A stretch of 41,853 bases of DNA from Prevotella brunnea (GTDB taxonomy: Bacteria; Bacteroidota; Bacteroidia; Bacteroidales; Bacteroidaceae): contig NZ_SDIK01000036.1 in assembly GCF_008016795.1 (NCBI RefSeq), positions 1 through 41,853 of the forward strand, given 5' to 3'. Below are positions 26,400-34,924 of the stretch, piece by piece. A program made the translations under genes and the position numbers. The notes below the pieces were generated by a model. That model was not told the DNA's origin. It ran no database searches and saw only the letters and a list, made by a program, of their open reading frames with translations. The first letter of the stretch is position 1; each line of letters opens with the position of its first letter.

Positions 26400-27983
26400 A
26401 TGTCAGATAAAATAAAACCGAGTGAAGTGTCGGAAGTTCTATTAAAGACGCTTCAAGGTATCAATGCTGAAGAAAAGTTCGATGAGGTCGGTACAGTTCT
26501 CACTATAAGTGATGGTGTTGCTCGTATTTATGGACTTCGTCATGCTGAGGCTAACGAGCTTTTAGAGTTCGAAAACGGCACGATGGCCATTGTCATGAAT
26601 CTCGAAGAAGACAATGTTGGATGTATTCTTTTAGGTCCGACAGCCGGCATTAAAGAAGGACAGAGTGTTAAGCGAACACATCGCATTGCCTCAATTCGTG
26701 TTAATGACAACTTCCTTGGACGTGTCGTCAATCCACTTGGAGAAGCCATTGACGGAAAAGGAGACATTGACCTAACAGATGCGTTTGAAATGCCATTGGA
26801 TCGCAAAGCACCGGGTGTTATTTACCGCCAGCCTGTTAAGGAACCTTTGCAAACCGGTCTGAAAGGTGTGGACTCAATGATTCCAATCGGACGAGGACAA
26901 CGCGAATTAATAATCGGCGACCGTCAAACGGGAAAGACAGCTATTGCCGTTGACACCATTATCAACCAAAAGAGTTTTTACGAGCAAGGAAAACCGGTCT
27001 ATTGTATTTACGTAGCCATTGGACAAAAAGCTTCCACAGTTGCCAACTTAGTACAAACGCTGAAAGATCATGGTGCACTTCCCTACTCTATCATCGTAAG
27101 TGCCACAGCAGCCGACCCGGCCGCAATGCAGTACTACGCTCCTTTTGCCGGTGCAGCCATTGGTGAATATTTCCGAGATAGGGGTCATTCCGCACTTGTT
27201 GTATATGATGACTTATCAAAACAAGCCGTTGCTTATCGCGAAGTTTCATTGATTCTTCGCCGTCCATCAGGTCGTGAAGCATATCCCGGAGATGTCTTTT
27301 ACCTTCACTCGCGTCTGTTGGAGCGTGCCGCACGTATCAATGACCAGCAAGAAATCGCAGAACAAATGAACGATCTTCCCGACTGTTTGCAAGGTCATGT
27401 AAAAGGGGGAGGTTCACTTACCGCACTGCCAATCATTGAAACGCAAGCGGGTGATGTATCTGCATATATTCCGACTAACGTTATTTCAATCACTGACGGG
27501 CAAATCTATTTGGAAAGTGACTTATTCAACCAAGGATTCAGACCTGCTATTAATGTTGGTATTTCAGTATCTCGTGTTGGAGGTTCAGCACAAGTTAAGA
27601 GTATGAAGAAAGTAGCCGGAACACTCAAAATTGATATGGCACAGTACCGTGAATTGGAAGCATTTTCCAAATTCTCATCAGATATGGACAAGGTTACTGC
27701 TATGACTTTGGATAGAGGACGAAAGAACAATCAGCTTTTGATACAACCGCAGTACTCACCAATGCACGTTGGCGAGCAAATAGCAATTCTCTACTGTGGT
27801 GTCCATGGTCTGATGCATAATGTGCCTGTAGAGAAAGTTCGTGAATGCCAAGATCAATTCTTAGAAAGTATGAGAAATTCTCATAAAGATGTTATTGAAA
27901 ATTTGGCTTCCGGGAAACTTCTCGAAGAGGATACAAAAATTATTGAAACGGTTATGGAGAATATCTCTGCTCAATATAAATAA
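26400..27983 (+). CDS. atpA: F-type ATP synthase alpha subunit
   Basis: The 527-residue non-catalytic F1 subunit has the P-loop GDRQTGKT at 173-180, [14 protein letters not shown], and the family signature region ending [14 protein letters not shown]. Size is slightly above the usual 500-515. It lies between atpH and atpG with gaps of 11 and 12 bp. Confidence 0.98.
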   Translation: MSDKIKPSEVSEVLLKTLQGINAEEKFDEVGTVLTISDGVARIYGLRHAEANELLEFENGTMAIVMNLEEDNVGCILLGPTAGIKEGQSVKRTHRIASIRVNDNFLGRVVNPLGEAIDGKGDIDLTDAFEMPLDRKAPGVIYRQPVKEPLQTGLKGVDSMIPIGRGQRELIIGDRQTGKTAIAVDTIINQKSFYEQGKPVYCIYVAIGQKASTVANLVQTLKDHGALPYSIIVSATAADPAAMQYYAPFAGAAIGEYFRDRGHSALVVYDDLSKQAVAYREVSLILRRPSGREAYPGDVFYLHSRLLERAARINDQQEIAEQMNDLPDCLQGHVKGGGSLTALPIIETQAGDVSAYIPTNVISITDGQIYLESDLFNQGFRPAINVGISVSRVGGSAQVKSMKKVAGTLKIDMAQYRELEAFSKFSSDMDKVTAMTLDRGRKNNQLLIQPQYSPMHVGEQIAILYCGVHGLMHNVPVEKVRECQDQFLESMRNSHKDVIENLASGKLLEEDTKIIETVMENISAQYK

Positions 27984-27995
27984 GATAAATCTGCA

Positions 27996-28970
27996 ATGCC
28001 ATCATTAAAAGAAATAAAAAAACGAATTGCCAGCGTCAACAGCACTCGTAAAATCACGAGTGCCATGAAGATGGTGGCATCAAGTAAACTTCATCATGCT
28101 CAAGTCGCTATCGAAAACATGCTGCCCTATGAGCGCTTGTTAGAGCATATTCTCAAGTCATTCCTCGTGTCGATGCCGGATATAAAGACCCCATTCAACA
28201 CTGACAGACCGGTGAAACGCGTAGCTTTGCTTGTTTTCGCTTCGAATAGTTCTTTGTGTGGTGGATTTAACAACAATATCTTACGAATGATGCAAAACAC
28301 AATAAAAGAATATCAAGATATGGGTATCTCCAAAGATAACATATTGATTTATTCTTTTGGTAGAAAAGTTGCCGAGAAAGCAAAGAAAATGGGTCTTACA
28401 TCTGCAGGTACTTTTCTTGAATTGGCAGATAAGCCTCATTCTGAAGATTGTTATAAAATTGCGGTTGAGATAGAAAAGTTGTGGTTGGATGGCGAAATAG
28501 ATAAAGTAGAACTTATCTATCACCATTTCAAGAGCGCAGGAAGTCAAATATTAACTCGTAAAACATATTTACCGATTGACTTGGAGGAAGAGTTGCATTC
28601 CGATCATGAACGCGACTTAACCTCAAATATCGCAACGAAGAAAGCACAGGATTATCTGAAGAAACATTCTAAAAACTCTAACAACAAAGAGGATGAAGAA
28701 ATCCTGCCATTAAACGATAATTTCATAATTGAACCTGACCTAAAGACAGTTTTAACGTCTTTGATCCCTAAATTGCTACATTTATTGATATATACGGCCT
28801 TATTGGATAGTAATGCTTCAGAGCACGCAGCGAGAATGGTAGCCATGCAGACAGCTACTGATAATGCAGATGAACTCCTACGTGCGCTCAATCTGCAATA
28901 CAACAAATCAAGACAGGCAGCAATTACATCTGAATTGCTTGATATTGTTGGCGGAACTGTCAATAATTAA
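27996..28970 (+). CDS. atpG: F-type ATP synthase gamma subunit
   Basis: The 324-residue central-stalk subunit starts SLKEIKKRIASVNSTRKITS, the typical N-terminal coiled-coil helix, and ends TAITSELLDIVGG-like (QAAITSELLDIVGG). It exceeds the usual 285-295 residues because of a charged insertion near residues 200-240 (KKHSKNSNNKEDEEIL), a pattern I know from other Bacteroidetes. It is the last gene of the operon and a strong terminator follows. Confidence 0.96.
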   Translation: MPSLKEIKKRIASVNSTRKITSAMKMVASSKLHHAQVAIENMLPYERLLEHILKSFLVSMPDIKTPFNTDRPVKRVALLVFASNSSLCGGFNNNILRMMQNTIKEYQDMGISKDNILIYSFGRKVAEKAKKMGLTSAGTFLELADKPHSEDCYKIAVEIEKLWLDGEIDKVELIYHHFKSAGSQILTRKTYLPIDLEEELHSDHERDLTSNIATKKAQDYLKKHSKNSNNKEDEEILPLNDNFIIEPDLKTVLTSLIPKLLHLLIYTALLDSNASEHAARMVAMQTATDNADELLRALNLQYNKSRQAAITSELLDIVGGTVNN

Positions 28971-28981
28971 GCTAAAAGAGC

Positions 28982-29027
28982 AGAAAAGTCTATTATCATC
29001 AAAGATTGATAATAGACTTTTCTCTTT
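28982..29027 (+). terminator. intrinsic terminator of the atp operon
   Basis: AGAAAAGTCTATTATCA (28982-28998) pairs perfectly over 17 bp with TGATAATAGACTTTTCT (29007-29023) around an 8-nt loop, then CTTTT. It lies 12 bp after atpG. Confidence 0.85.
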
Positions 29028-29123
29028 TCTGCTGATTAGGAACTAACTAATTAGCTCTTCGGAAAACTCTTCAAACTGAATTTCAGTTGGATGAAACGTT
29101 TTTGTAATGTTTCCAAGATTTTA

Positions 29124-29155
29124 TTTGGAGTTAAAAAGAATATTTGTTACTTTTG
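29124..29155 (+). promoter_or_regulatory. promoter of the PerR-like gene
   Basis: TTTG (29124-29127), 20 bp, then TACTTTTG (29148-29155) match the Bacteroidetes promoter. The start codon follows 21 bp later. Confidence 0.6.
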
Positions 29156-29176
29156 CACATATTTTAAAAGTTAAAG

Positions 29177-29608
29177 ATGAACACAGATCCAGCTTATCAA
29201 AAATTATTAGATTGTGGGATACGTCCCTCCATCCAGCGCATGGAAATCATGCGATATCTTTTAACACACCATACACATCCCACAATAGACGAAGTATATG
29301 TGAACTTAAAGAAAAAGATTCCTACAGTAAGCCGCACAACGATTTATAATACCTTGCGTATGTTTTCCGAGAAAGGAGCAGCATTGATGATTACCATTGA
29401 CGAACATCGAGTATGCTACGATGGAAGCACTCATCCGCACGCGCATTTCTATTGCAAACGATGTGGCAGAGTATTTGATTTCCATGATGTAATACCGCCA
29501 ACTATCGATAGTCAAGCTATGAAAGATTTTGTGGTGGATGACATTCAATTATATTATAAAGGAATCTGTCCCGAATGTCAAAAAGCATACAAACAAGAAA
29601 TCTCATAA
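29177..29608 (+). CDS. perR: PerR-like peroxide-responsive Fur family regulator
   Basis: The 143-residue protein has a winged-helix N-terminus (PTVSRTTIYNTLRMF recognition helix) and a metal-binding dimer domain. Structural zinc Cys93/96 and Cys131/134 are present. By alignment to Bacillus PerR the regulatory-site ligands are all kept: His34, Asp82 (equivalent to Asp85, the PerR-specific residue, usually Glu in Fur), His88, His90 and Asp101. It should therefore sense peroxide by iron-catalysed histidine oxidation and repress oxidative-stress genes. The gpx-type gene at 1800 is a natural candidate target, though I saw no PerR box. Confidence 0.85.
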   Translation: MNTDPAYQKLLDCGIRPSIQRMEIMRYLLTHHTHPTIDEVYVNLKKKIPTVSRTTIYNTLRMFSEKGAALMITIDEHRVCYDGSTHPHAHFYCKRCGRVFDFHDVIPPTIDSQAMKDFVVDDIQLYYKGICPECQKAYKQEIS

Positions 29609-29640
29609 TTGCGCCAAGAGCAAAGTAAAAAGATAAAAAC

Positions 29641-29685
29641 AAACCTCACTGCTATTGTATCAAAACAAGCACAGTGAGGTTTTAT
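29641..29685. terminator. bidirectional terminator between perR and the HtrA gene
   Basis: AAACCTCACTG (29641-29651) pairs perfectly with CAGTGAGGTTT (29672-29682) around a 20-nt loop, with A and T runs on the two sides, between convergent stop codons. Confidence 0.8.
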
Positions 29686-29705
29686 TATTGTAAAATCACT
29701 TTACA

Positions 29706-31166
29706 TCAATCAGCTAAAGGAACTGCAAAATAGCCTTTCTTTCCGGTAGGATAAATACCTTGGATATAAAGCACGGGTTCTTTACTTACTGAAGCCGCCT
29801 TTACCTCCTGTTGCAAATTATCTATACTCTTGATTATCGAATCATTGACTTTCTGAATGATAAATCCTCGACCAATGCCGGAATTTTTCATTACTCCACT
29901 GTTTACCTTAATAACTTCAAGTCCATAGGTAATATTCAGTTGTTTCTTTTGACTATCGGTAATAGGACGGAATTGTCCACCCAAAATATCAATATCCGCT
30001 TGTTCGATGGGTTTAACTGTTCCTTGTGCATTTTTCAGTGTGATACTCTTCGTTATTTCTTTTTTGTTGCGAAGGAAGGTGATTGAAGCTTTATCTCCCG
30101 GTCGCTTACTGTTTAGCAATTGTTGTAGTTCCGACATCTTGGAAACTTTATTACCATCAATTTTTATAATGACATCATTGGAACGCAAATCAATATCTTT
30201 TGCATTACCATCTTCTTGAACCTCGGCAACATAAACACCTTCATTCGTTCCCAAGTCCACCTCTTTACCCTTTTCTTTCTGTTCATTAATGTAATTAATT
30301 ACATCCCCACCTTGGATTCCTAAAATTACGCGCTGAACACTACCATATTTTTTTATGTCATCCACAACCTTCGTTACAATCGCGGTAGGAATGGCAAAGC
30401 CATAACCCGAGTAGGAACCGGTCTGCGAATAAAGCATGGCATTAATGCCCACAAGCTCTCCCTGTGCATTTACCAACGCACCTCCTGAATTACCTTGATT
30501 GATGGCAGCATCAGTCTGAATGAAACTCTCTATCCCGTTAGGCGTTGCCCCCAAACCACGTGCTTTGGCACTAACGATTCCGGCAGTTACCGTACTATTA
30601 AGATTATAGGGATTGCCCACAGCAATGACCCATTCTCCAACCTTCAGTTTGTCTGAATCACCAATAGGGAGTGTGGGAAGATTCTTTCCATTTATCTTAA
30701 GCAATGCCAAATCTGTGCTTTTGTCAGTGCCTACGATGCGAGCCGAAAACTCACGATTATCATTCAGGGTTACAGTCAGTTCATCCGCACCATCAACCAC
30801 ATGATTATTTGTTACGATGTAACCATCCGTCGATATGATAACCCCGGAGCCTGTAGCCATCCGCTTGGGTGTTTGGACTTGCTGCCTGCGAGAACCATTA
30901 CCACCGGGATTGCCAAACCCAAAGAAATCGAAAAAGTCTCCAAAGGGATTGTCCGGTACTTCCACCGTCCTAATTTTTGAATTTTGTACATACTTTATAT
31001 GAACCACAGCCGGCAAAGCCTTATCTGCCGCATAAGTCAAATCTACCGGCTGACCGGGAGCTGCAACTGATGCCTGTGCGCCATACACCTTAATAAAAGC
31101 CCCCGTGGAGAATGCCAATGCAAGTACACAGGAAGCACCAACTAAAAACTTTCCTAATTTTCTCAT
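29706..31166 (-). CDS. degP: HtrA/DegP family periplasmic serine protease
   Basis: The 486-residue protein has a signal peptide ending near AQA, a trypsin-like domain with His122 (NNHVVDG), Asp152 (TDLALLK) and Ser227 (GNSGGA), and two PDZ-like regions (about 275-375 and 385-486). It degrades or refolds damaged envelope proteins. A Gly/Phe-rich loop FGDFFDFFGFGNPGGNG precedes the protease core. I start at the ATG at 31166; the codon nine bases upstream is TTG. A TATATTTG promoter box lies 75 bp upstream. Confidence 0.94.
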   Translation of the reverse strand: MRKLGKFLVGASCVLALAFSTGAFIKVYGAQASVAAPGQPVDLTYAADKALPAVVHIKYVQNSKIRTVEVPDNPFGDFFDFFGFGNPGGNGSRRQQVQTPKRMATGSGVIISTDGYIVTNNHVVDGADELTVTLNDNREFSARIVGTDKSTDLALLKINGKNLPTLPIGDSDKLKVGEWVIAVGNPYNLNSTVTAGIVSAKARGLGATPNGIESFIQTDAAINQGNSGGALVNAQGELVGINAMLYSQTGSYSGYGFAIPTAIVTKVVDDIKKYGSVQRVILGIQGGDVINYINEQKEKGKEVDLGTNEGVYVAEVQEDGNAKDIDLRSNDVIIKIDGNKVSKMSELQQLLNSKRPGDKASITFLRNKKEITKSITLKNAQGTVKPIEQADIDILGGQFRPITDSQKKQLNITYGLEVIKVNSGVMKNSGIGRGFIIQKVNDSIIKSIDNLQQEVKAASVSKEPVLYIQGIYPTGKKGYFAVPLAD

Positions 31167-31240
31167 AACTTTCAATTATTAATTTTTATCTTTATGACTC
31201 TACGTGTATTATAGAAATGATTATCGTCTTAAAACCATTG

Positions 31241-31248
31241 CAAATATA
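31241..31248 (-). promoter_or_regulatory. -7 promoter box of the HtrA gene
   Basis: The minus strand reads TATATTTG, a TAnnTTTG match leaving a leader of about 65 nt. Confidence 0.5.
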
Positions 31249-31364
31249 GACCCAAAAAATGTAAAACTGAAATCTTGTCATACTTCTTTATTCGATTTTA
31301 ACAATTTAATTTGCTACTTAACTGCTCTTAATTTGTTTACAACCAAATTTTACATTCATTCAAC

Positions 31365-31472
31365 ATGAAAACAAGGCAAATCATTCAAAGATATCGCATG
31401 TACGTAGAGGAACCGGATATTAATACGCCAAAGAAAAAGAAGCGCAAAGTGCAAAAACGTTATTGCGAATAA
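31365..31472 (+). CDS. possible 35-residue basic small protein
   Basis: An ATG at 31365 opens 35 codons reading MKTRQIIQRYRMYVEEPDIN, then TPKKKKRKVQKRYCE. The composition is strikingly basic and the PKKKKRKVQKR tail is not what random AT-rich sequence gives. There is no clear promoter or ribosome site. It could be a real small nucleic-acid-binding protein or chance. The rest of the 573-bp gap (31167-31739) holds two promoters and a CTGATTATCAATA motif. Confidence 0.4.
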   Translation: MKTRQIIQRYRMYVEEPDINTPKKKKRKVQKRYCE

Positions 31473-31596
31473 TTGCCTTGAACAAACAAAGATAAATTGA
31501 AAATCGATTTGTTCAAAAACTAACAAATAAAGGGAGGAATAAACGAAGAAAAAGTTAATAACATTATTTAACTATCAATGCTCAATCGTTATTACT

Positions 31597-31614
31597 CTGA
31601 TTATCAATAAATTA
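31597..31614 (+). repeat. CTGATTATCAATA motif (single unit)
   Basis: CTGATTATCAATAAATTA is nearly the same as CTGATTATCAATAGATTA in repeat copy 2 (7534-7551) and its complement in copy 5 (41354-41370), but it stands here without the AAGCTT modules, about 65 bp before a promoter. Confidence 0.45.
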
Positions 31615-31679
31615 CCGAAATGTTACAAATACAATCAAAAAAAAAACGTAAAAAGTATATGTCATATCAAAAAAATACT

Positions 31680-31687
31680 TACCTTTG
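31680..31687 (+). promoter_or_regulatory. -7 promoter box of the small lipoprotein gene
   Basis: TACCTTTG is a perfect TAnnTTTG match, 52 bp before the start codon. Confidence 0.6.
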
Positions 31688-31739
31688 CAGTGTTTTAATA
31701 AACAAATGATTGTTTTACAGATTTAAAAAAGCAAAGAAA

Positions 31740-31931
31740 ATGAAGAAAGTAATTTTAATGTTCGTAGCTGTAGCAGCTATTTCATTCGCTTCTTGTGGTA
31801 ACAATGCTAAACCAGCTGCTGACGCTGATTCATTGGCAAACGACACAGTAGAAAATGTTGATTCAATGGATTCTACCACTACACAGGCTGACTCTGTTGC
31901 TACTCCGGCTGATTCTACTGTTGCTGAATAA
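31740..31931 (+). CDS. small Asp/Ser/Thr-rich lipoprotein
   Basis: The 63-residue protein is a signal peptide (KKVILMFVAVAAISFA) with Cys19 as lipid-modified residue (FASC), followed by a low-complexity acidic tail built from repeated ADS, DST and NDT units. I use the ATG at 31740 after AGCAAAGAAA rather than the longer frame from 31710. With its own promoter and a strong terminator it is a tidy single-gene unit. It may be an abundant surface tether or spacer; no function is known to me. Confidence 0.78.
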   Translation: MKKVILMFVAVAAISFASCGNNAKPAADADSLANDTVENVDSMDSTTTQADSVATPADSTVAE

Positions 31932-31965
31932 TCGAAGCAACTCGAACAGAGTAAAGAAATTTATT

Positions 31966-32000
31966 AAAGAGAAGAATATTTATTATTCTTCTCTTTTTTT
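31966..32000 (+). terminator. intrinsic terminator of the small lipoprotein gene
   Basis: AAAGAGAAGAATA (31966-31978) pairs perfectly with TATTCTTCTCTTT (31984-31996) around a 5-nt loop and is followed by a T run. Confidence 0.88.
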
Positions 32001-32098
32001 GTGCCTATGAAAATCGCTCCTTCTCATTACATTTCAGTGCTCCCGACATAAGAACATCGAACACCGAAAAAGGCTCTTCGATGAAAAAAAATAAGCAC

Positions 32099-32273
32099 CT
32101 GGTTATCAAGCATTTACAAAACATCCTACCCCGTGTTTTTAAAAGCTTAGCTTTTGCACTCCAATTCATAACCTTTTGCAATGCAAAAGCTTAGCTTTTA
32201 CGGAACAAAAGGTAAGCTTTGGATAGATGAATGAGAATATTTCGAACATTATTGAACTTTTCCCATATCGCCG
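32099..32273 (+). repeat. dispersed intergenic repeat, copy 4
   Basis: CTGGTTATCAAG is followed by AAAAGCTTAGCTTTTGCACT, the TTCATAACCTTTTGCAATGC segment, further AAGCTTAGC/AAGGTAAGC modules, and GAACATTATTGAAC plus CCCATATCGCCG. The order after the first motif is that of copies 1 and 5. Confidence 0.7.
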
Positions 32274-32362
32274 TGATACTTCAATACATGAGTTTTTGTA
32301 TCGCGAAAGCTTATCTCTTGTAAATCTCGAAAATTCTAAGGTCATTTCACGTTGATGAGGTA

Positions 32363-34924
32363 TTAAAACACCAAGTTAAAACCGAACCTGATGCCTTGTG
32401 TAGATATTCCCGGTAGATTAGTGTAAGTAAGTCGGCGGATATAATCCACTTCAAGGCATTTAAGAATATTATGAACCCCCAAGACAAGTTCCAAATAAGG
32501 GTCGTTGGACATTATTCTTGTGTCTTCTGGGAAGCGATAGAGTATCGGATCGTTGGCATTTTGTTTCAGCATCGGATTGTTTTTATCGGTAAGATGTCCC
32601 CACATTCCCTTAAAGGCGATATACTCTCGCCACTTTAATTTCTTGAGTAACGGTACGCGGTTGAAAATCTTTCCCTCAAGATTCCATGCCAAGTTGAATT
32701 GAGTGTAGCGGTCATTCAAGAACTCCATGTTCTCCATCAAGTTAAATGTTCCTTGGTGCTCGAAATATGAGGTGTTTACAGGGGGCATAATCAGGAGGTG
32801 GTAGGGCACTTTGTTCCATTGCGCACCCGCTTTCACTCTTGTGTCAATATATCCCCAACTACCCATCCAAAACCTTTTGTAGATTGATAATTCCGTTAGG
32901 TTATACTTAAAATCCGAACCTAAAAAATTCTTTATCCCCATGGTATGGGTAATCACATATTGAGGTGCGTCAAGATTTACCTCCCGGCGATGTTGTTTTG
33001 TATTAATGTAACTTTGTCCGGGACGATAATCCAATCCGATGGTAAATGATGTGTTTCGTATGTTCTTTACAATTGTGCCATCCATCTTCTCATAGATTAG
33101 CTTTCCCATTGACCGATTGTTTTCTGTTGAAAACCTAAAACTGGTGGCAAGTCCATAGTCGGTTTCCCATGTGAAGTTGATCAGTTGCCTATCGTAAAGA
33201 TACATCTTCTCTACTTTCATGGGTTTGAAAGTCATGAAAATGTTATCTTTATTGTGTATGAGGAATTTATCAGAAGGCGACTCAATATCTCTGTACGACT
33301 CCACGGAGAGCGTACGCATGGGAAACTCCATGGGCTGGTATTCTGGTTTGTTAAATGAGTAAATTAGCTTTGCACCATAATAATGTCTCTTGGATTTTGT
33401 GCCATACGCATAATAAACATCCCCAAACCAATGAGGATTTAATTTTGCAGTTGTACGTGCTGCTGCTCTTAGACGAATGCCGTCTATATAGTTCTTTGAT
33501 ATGAACGCATTTATGGGACCAATATCAACTTTGCTTGGAGCTGTTGAGGAACCGGTTTCTACAAAGTTCTCCACAAGTGCCTTAATGCCGAACATTACCC
33601 ATTTGAAGTTCTTGGTTTGACCCATGCGCGAAACGAAAGATTCCATGTTTTCTTCACTTTTTGTAAGTTCCTTAGTTCGGTTTTGGCTCCAGAATTCTTC
33701 GTTGCGCATTTTGGCATCCGGGTCATAGAATAGCTTAGCTCTTCCTTTAAAGAGGTGATTATCAATGGGGGTAAACGAATAATCTTTCAAACCAGTTGTG
33801 CGAATGATGATAACTCTTCTCAGTAAGTCGGTTAATTGTAACTCTGCTATCATGTTGTCTGTGGTCAAAACCCAATCTCCATTGGGAAGCCTTGTGTATT
33901 CCTGCTGAAATCGTATGGCATCCACAAAATTCACTCCAGTATTGGTTGGAAGCTGCATATCGCATTTTCTAATGTGTAAAGAGCTGTCGTTTAGTATATA
34001 AAGTTCACCACGAAATCCAAAATCCTGTTGGTTCGCGGGCATAAATTGCAAGCGGATGCATTGATCGTTATCTACCATTACCGTATCATCAATGTAGAAA
34101 TGATAAAAAGAAATGGCAGTTGAACCAATGGGTGAGGGGAAGCGCGATTGGAGAAACGCGATTTGATCATCGTATAAATTGATGTCTTTGAACACATCCT
34201 TTGCCATTGTATTAATAATGCTGCCGGTTTGAATTAGCTTTGAAATACCCTTGGTGGTTTGTCCCTTGATAATGTCTTTTTCGTTTTTGGGACTTTTTCG
34301 ATAAATATGTTGGGTAAGCGTTTCGTCAATAGAAAACGGAAGAATAAGTTTGTCGTTATAGGGGCATAATTCTACTTGGTCTTTCAGCCATGGAGCTTTC
34401 TCAAACACCCCTCTTTCCATATCTTCAGGGGTTAGGTTGTTTAAAGCCATGGTTATTTTTTGATATTTGGTGTATTGATAATAGTCGTGATTTTCCAAAT
34501 GAGTCATTTCCTTTGCGGCAATAACTCTCTTCATGAGTTCTACCGCCGGATTGTTTTTCCTTGTATATTTTCTGCGACGCTTTGCCTTCACGACAACTCC
34601 CTCAAGTTGTTTTGCGTCGCTTACCAGCCTGATGACTAATTTGTTAGGAGTTTTATTGGTGATTTTAATTTTTCTTGGTTTGTAACCAATTGTTGAAACT
34701 GTCAGAATCTCTCCATTGTGTCTGGAAATAGAAAAATTACCAACTGAATCAGCTGATGTGGAAACTCCTAATTTGCTGTAAAATGCGTTGACAAATCCAA
34801 TGTTGTCATTTGTTTGAGCATCAACAACAATGCAATTTAAATTCTGGGCACTGGCAGTAAATGCCAATGTCCAGAAAAGCAAGAGTGTAAATAGAGTTTT
34901 AATCGATTTCTTCATCTGCTTCAT
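32363..34924 (-). CDS. DUF5686 family outer-membrane protein with carboxypeptidase-regulatory-like domain
   Basis: The protein of about 853 residues has a signal peptide (cleaved near ASA), then a CarboxypepD_reg-like domain (CIVVDAQTNDNIGFVNAFYS to about residue 105), a long middle region, and a C-terminal part with many alternating hydrophobic/aromatic strands ending in GIRFGFNLVF with a terminal Phe, the mark of an outer-membrane beta barrel. It is the last gene of the inositol operon; its start overlaps the inositol-phosphate synthase stop by 26 bp (17 bp if the next in-frame ATG at 34915 is used). A role in placing or exporting lipids is possible but unproven. Confidence 0.85.
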   Translation of the reverse strand: MKQMKKSIKTLFTLLLFWTLAFTASAQNLNCIVVDAQTNDNIGFVNAFYSKLGVSTSADSVGNFSISRHNGEILTVSTIGYKPRKIKITNKTPNKLVIRLVSDAKQLEGVVVKAKRRRKYTRKNNPAVELMKRVIAAKEMTHLENHDYYQYTKYQKITMALNNLTPEDMERGVFEKAPWLKDQVELCPYNDKLILPFSIDETLTQHIYRKSPKNEKDIIKGQTTKGISKLIQTGSIINTMAKDVFKDINLYDDQIAFLQSRFPSPIGSTAISFYHFYIDDTVMVDNDQCIRLQFMPANQQDFGFRGELYILNDSSLHIRKCDMQLPTNTGVNFVDAIRFQQEYTRLPNGDWVLTTDNMIAELQLTDLLRRVIIIRTTGLKDYSFTPIDNHLFKGRAKLFYDPDAKMRNEEFWSQNRTKELTKSEENMESFVSRMGQTKNFKWVMFGIKALVENFVETGSSTAPSKVDIGPINAFISKNYIDGIRLRAAARTTAKLNPHWFGDVYYAYGTKSKRHYYGAKLIYSFNKPEYQPMEFPMRTLSVESYRDIESPSDKFLIHNKDNIFMTFKPMKVEKMYLYDRQLINFTWETDYGLATSFRFSTENNRSMGKLIYEKMDGTIVKNIRNTSFTIGLDYRPGQSYINTKQHRREVNLDAPQYVITHTMGIKNFLGSDFKYNLTELSIYKRFWMGSWGYIDTRVKAGAQWNKVPYHLLIMPPVNTSYFEHQGTFNLMENMEFLNDRYTQFNLAWNLEGKIFNRVPLLKKLKWREYIAFKGMWGHLTDKNNPMLKQNANDPILYRFPEDTRIMSNDPYLELVLGVHNILKCLEVDYIRRLTYTNLPGISTQGIRFGFNLVF

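Larger units (their letters stand above)
31932..32362. other. 431-bp gene-free stretch
   Basis: It contains the lipoprotein terminator (31966-31996) and repeat copy 4 (32099-32273). The remaining sequence before the DUF5686 stop codon shows another CGAAAGCTTATC module near 32313-32325 but no ORF and no clear terminator for the minus-strand operon. Confidence 0.55.
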
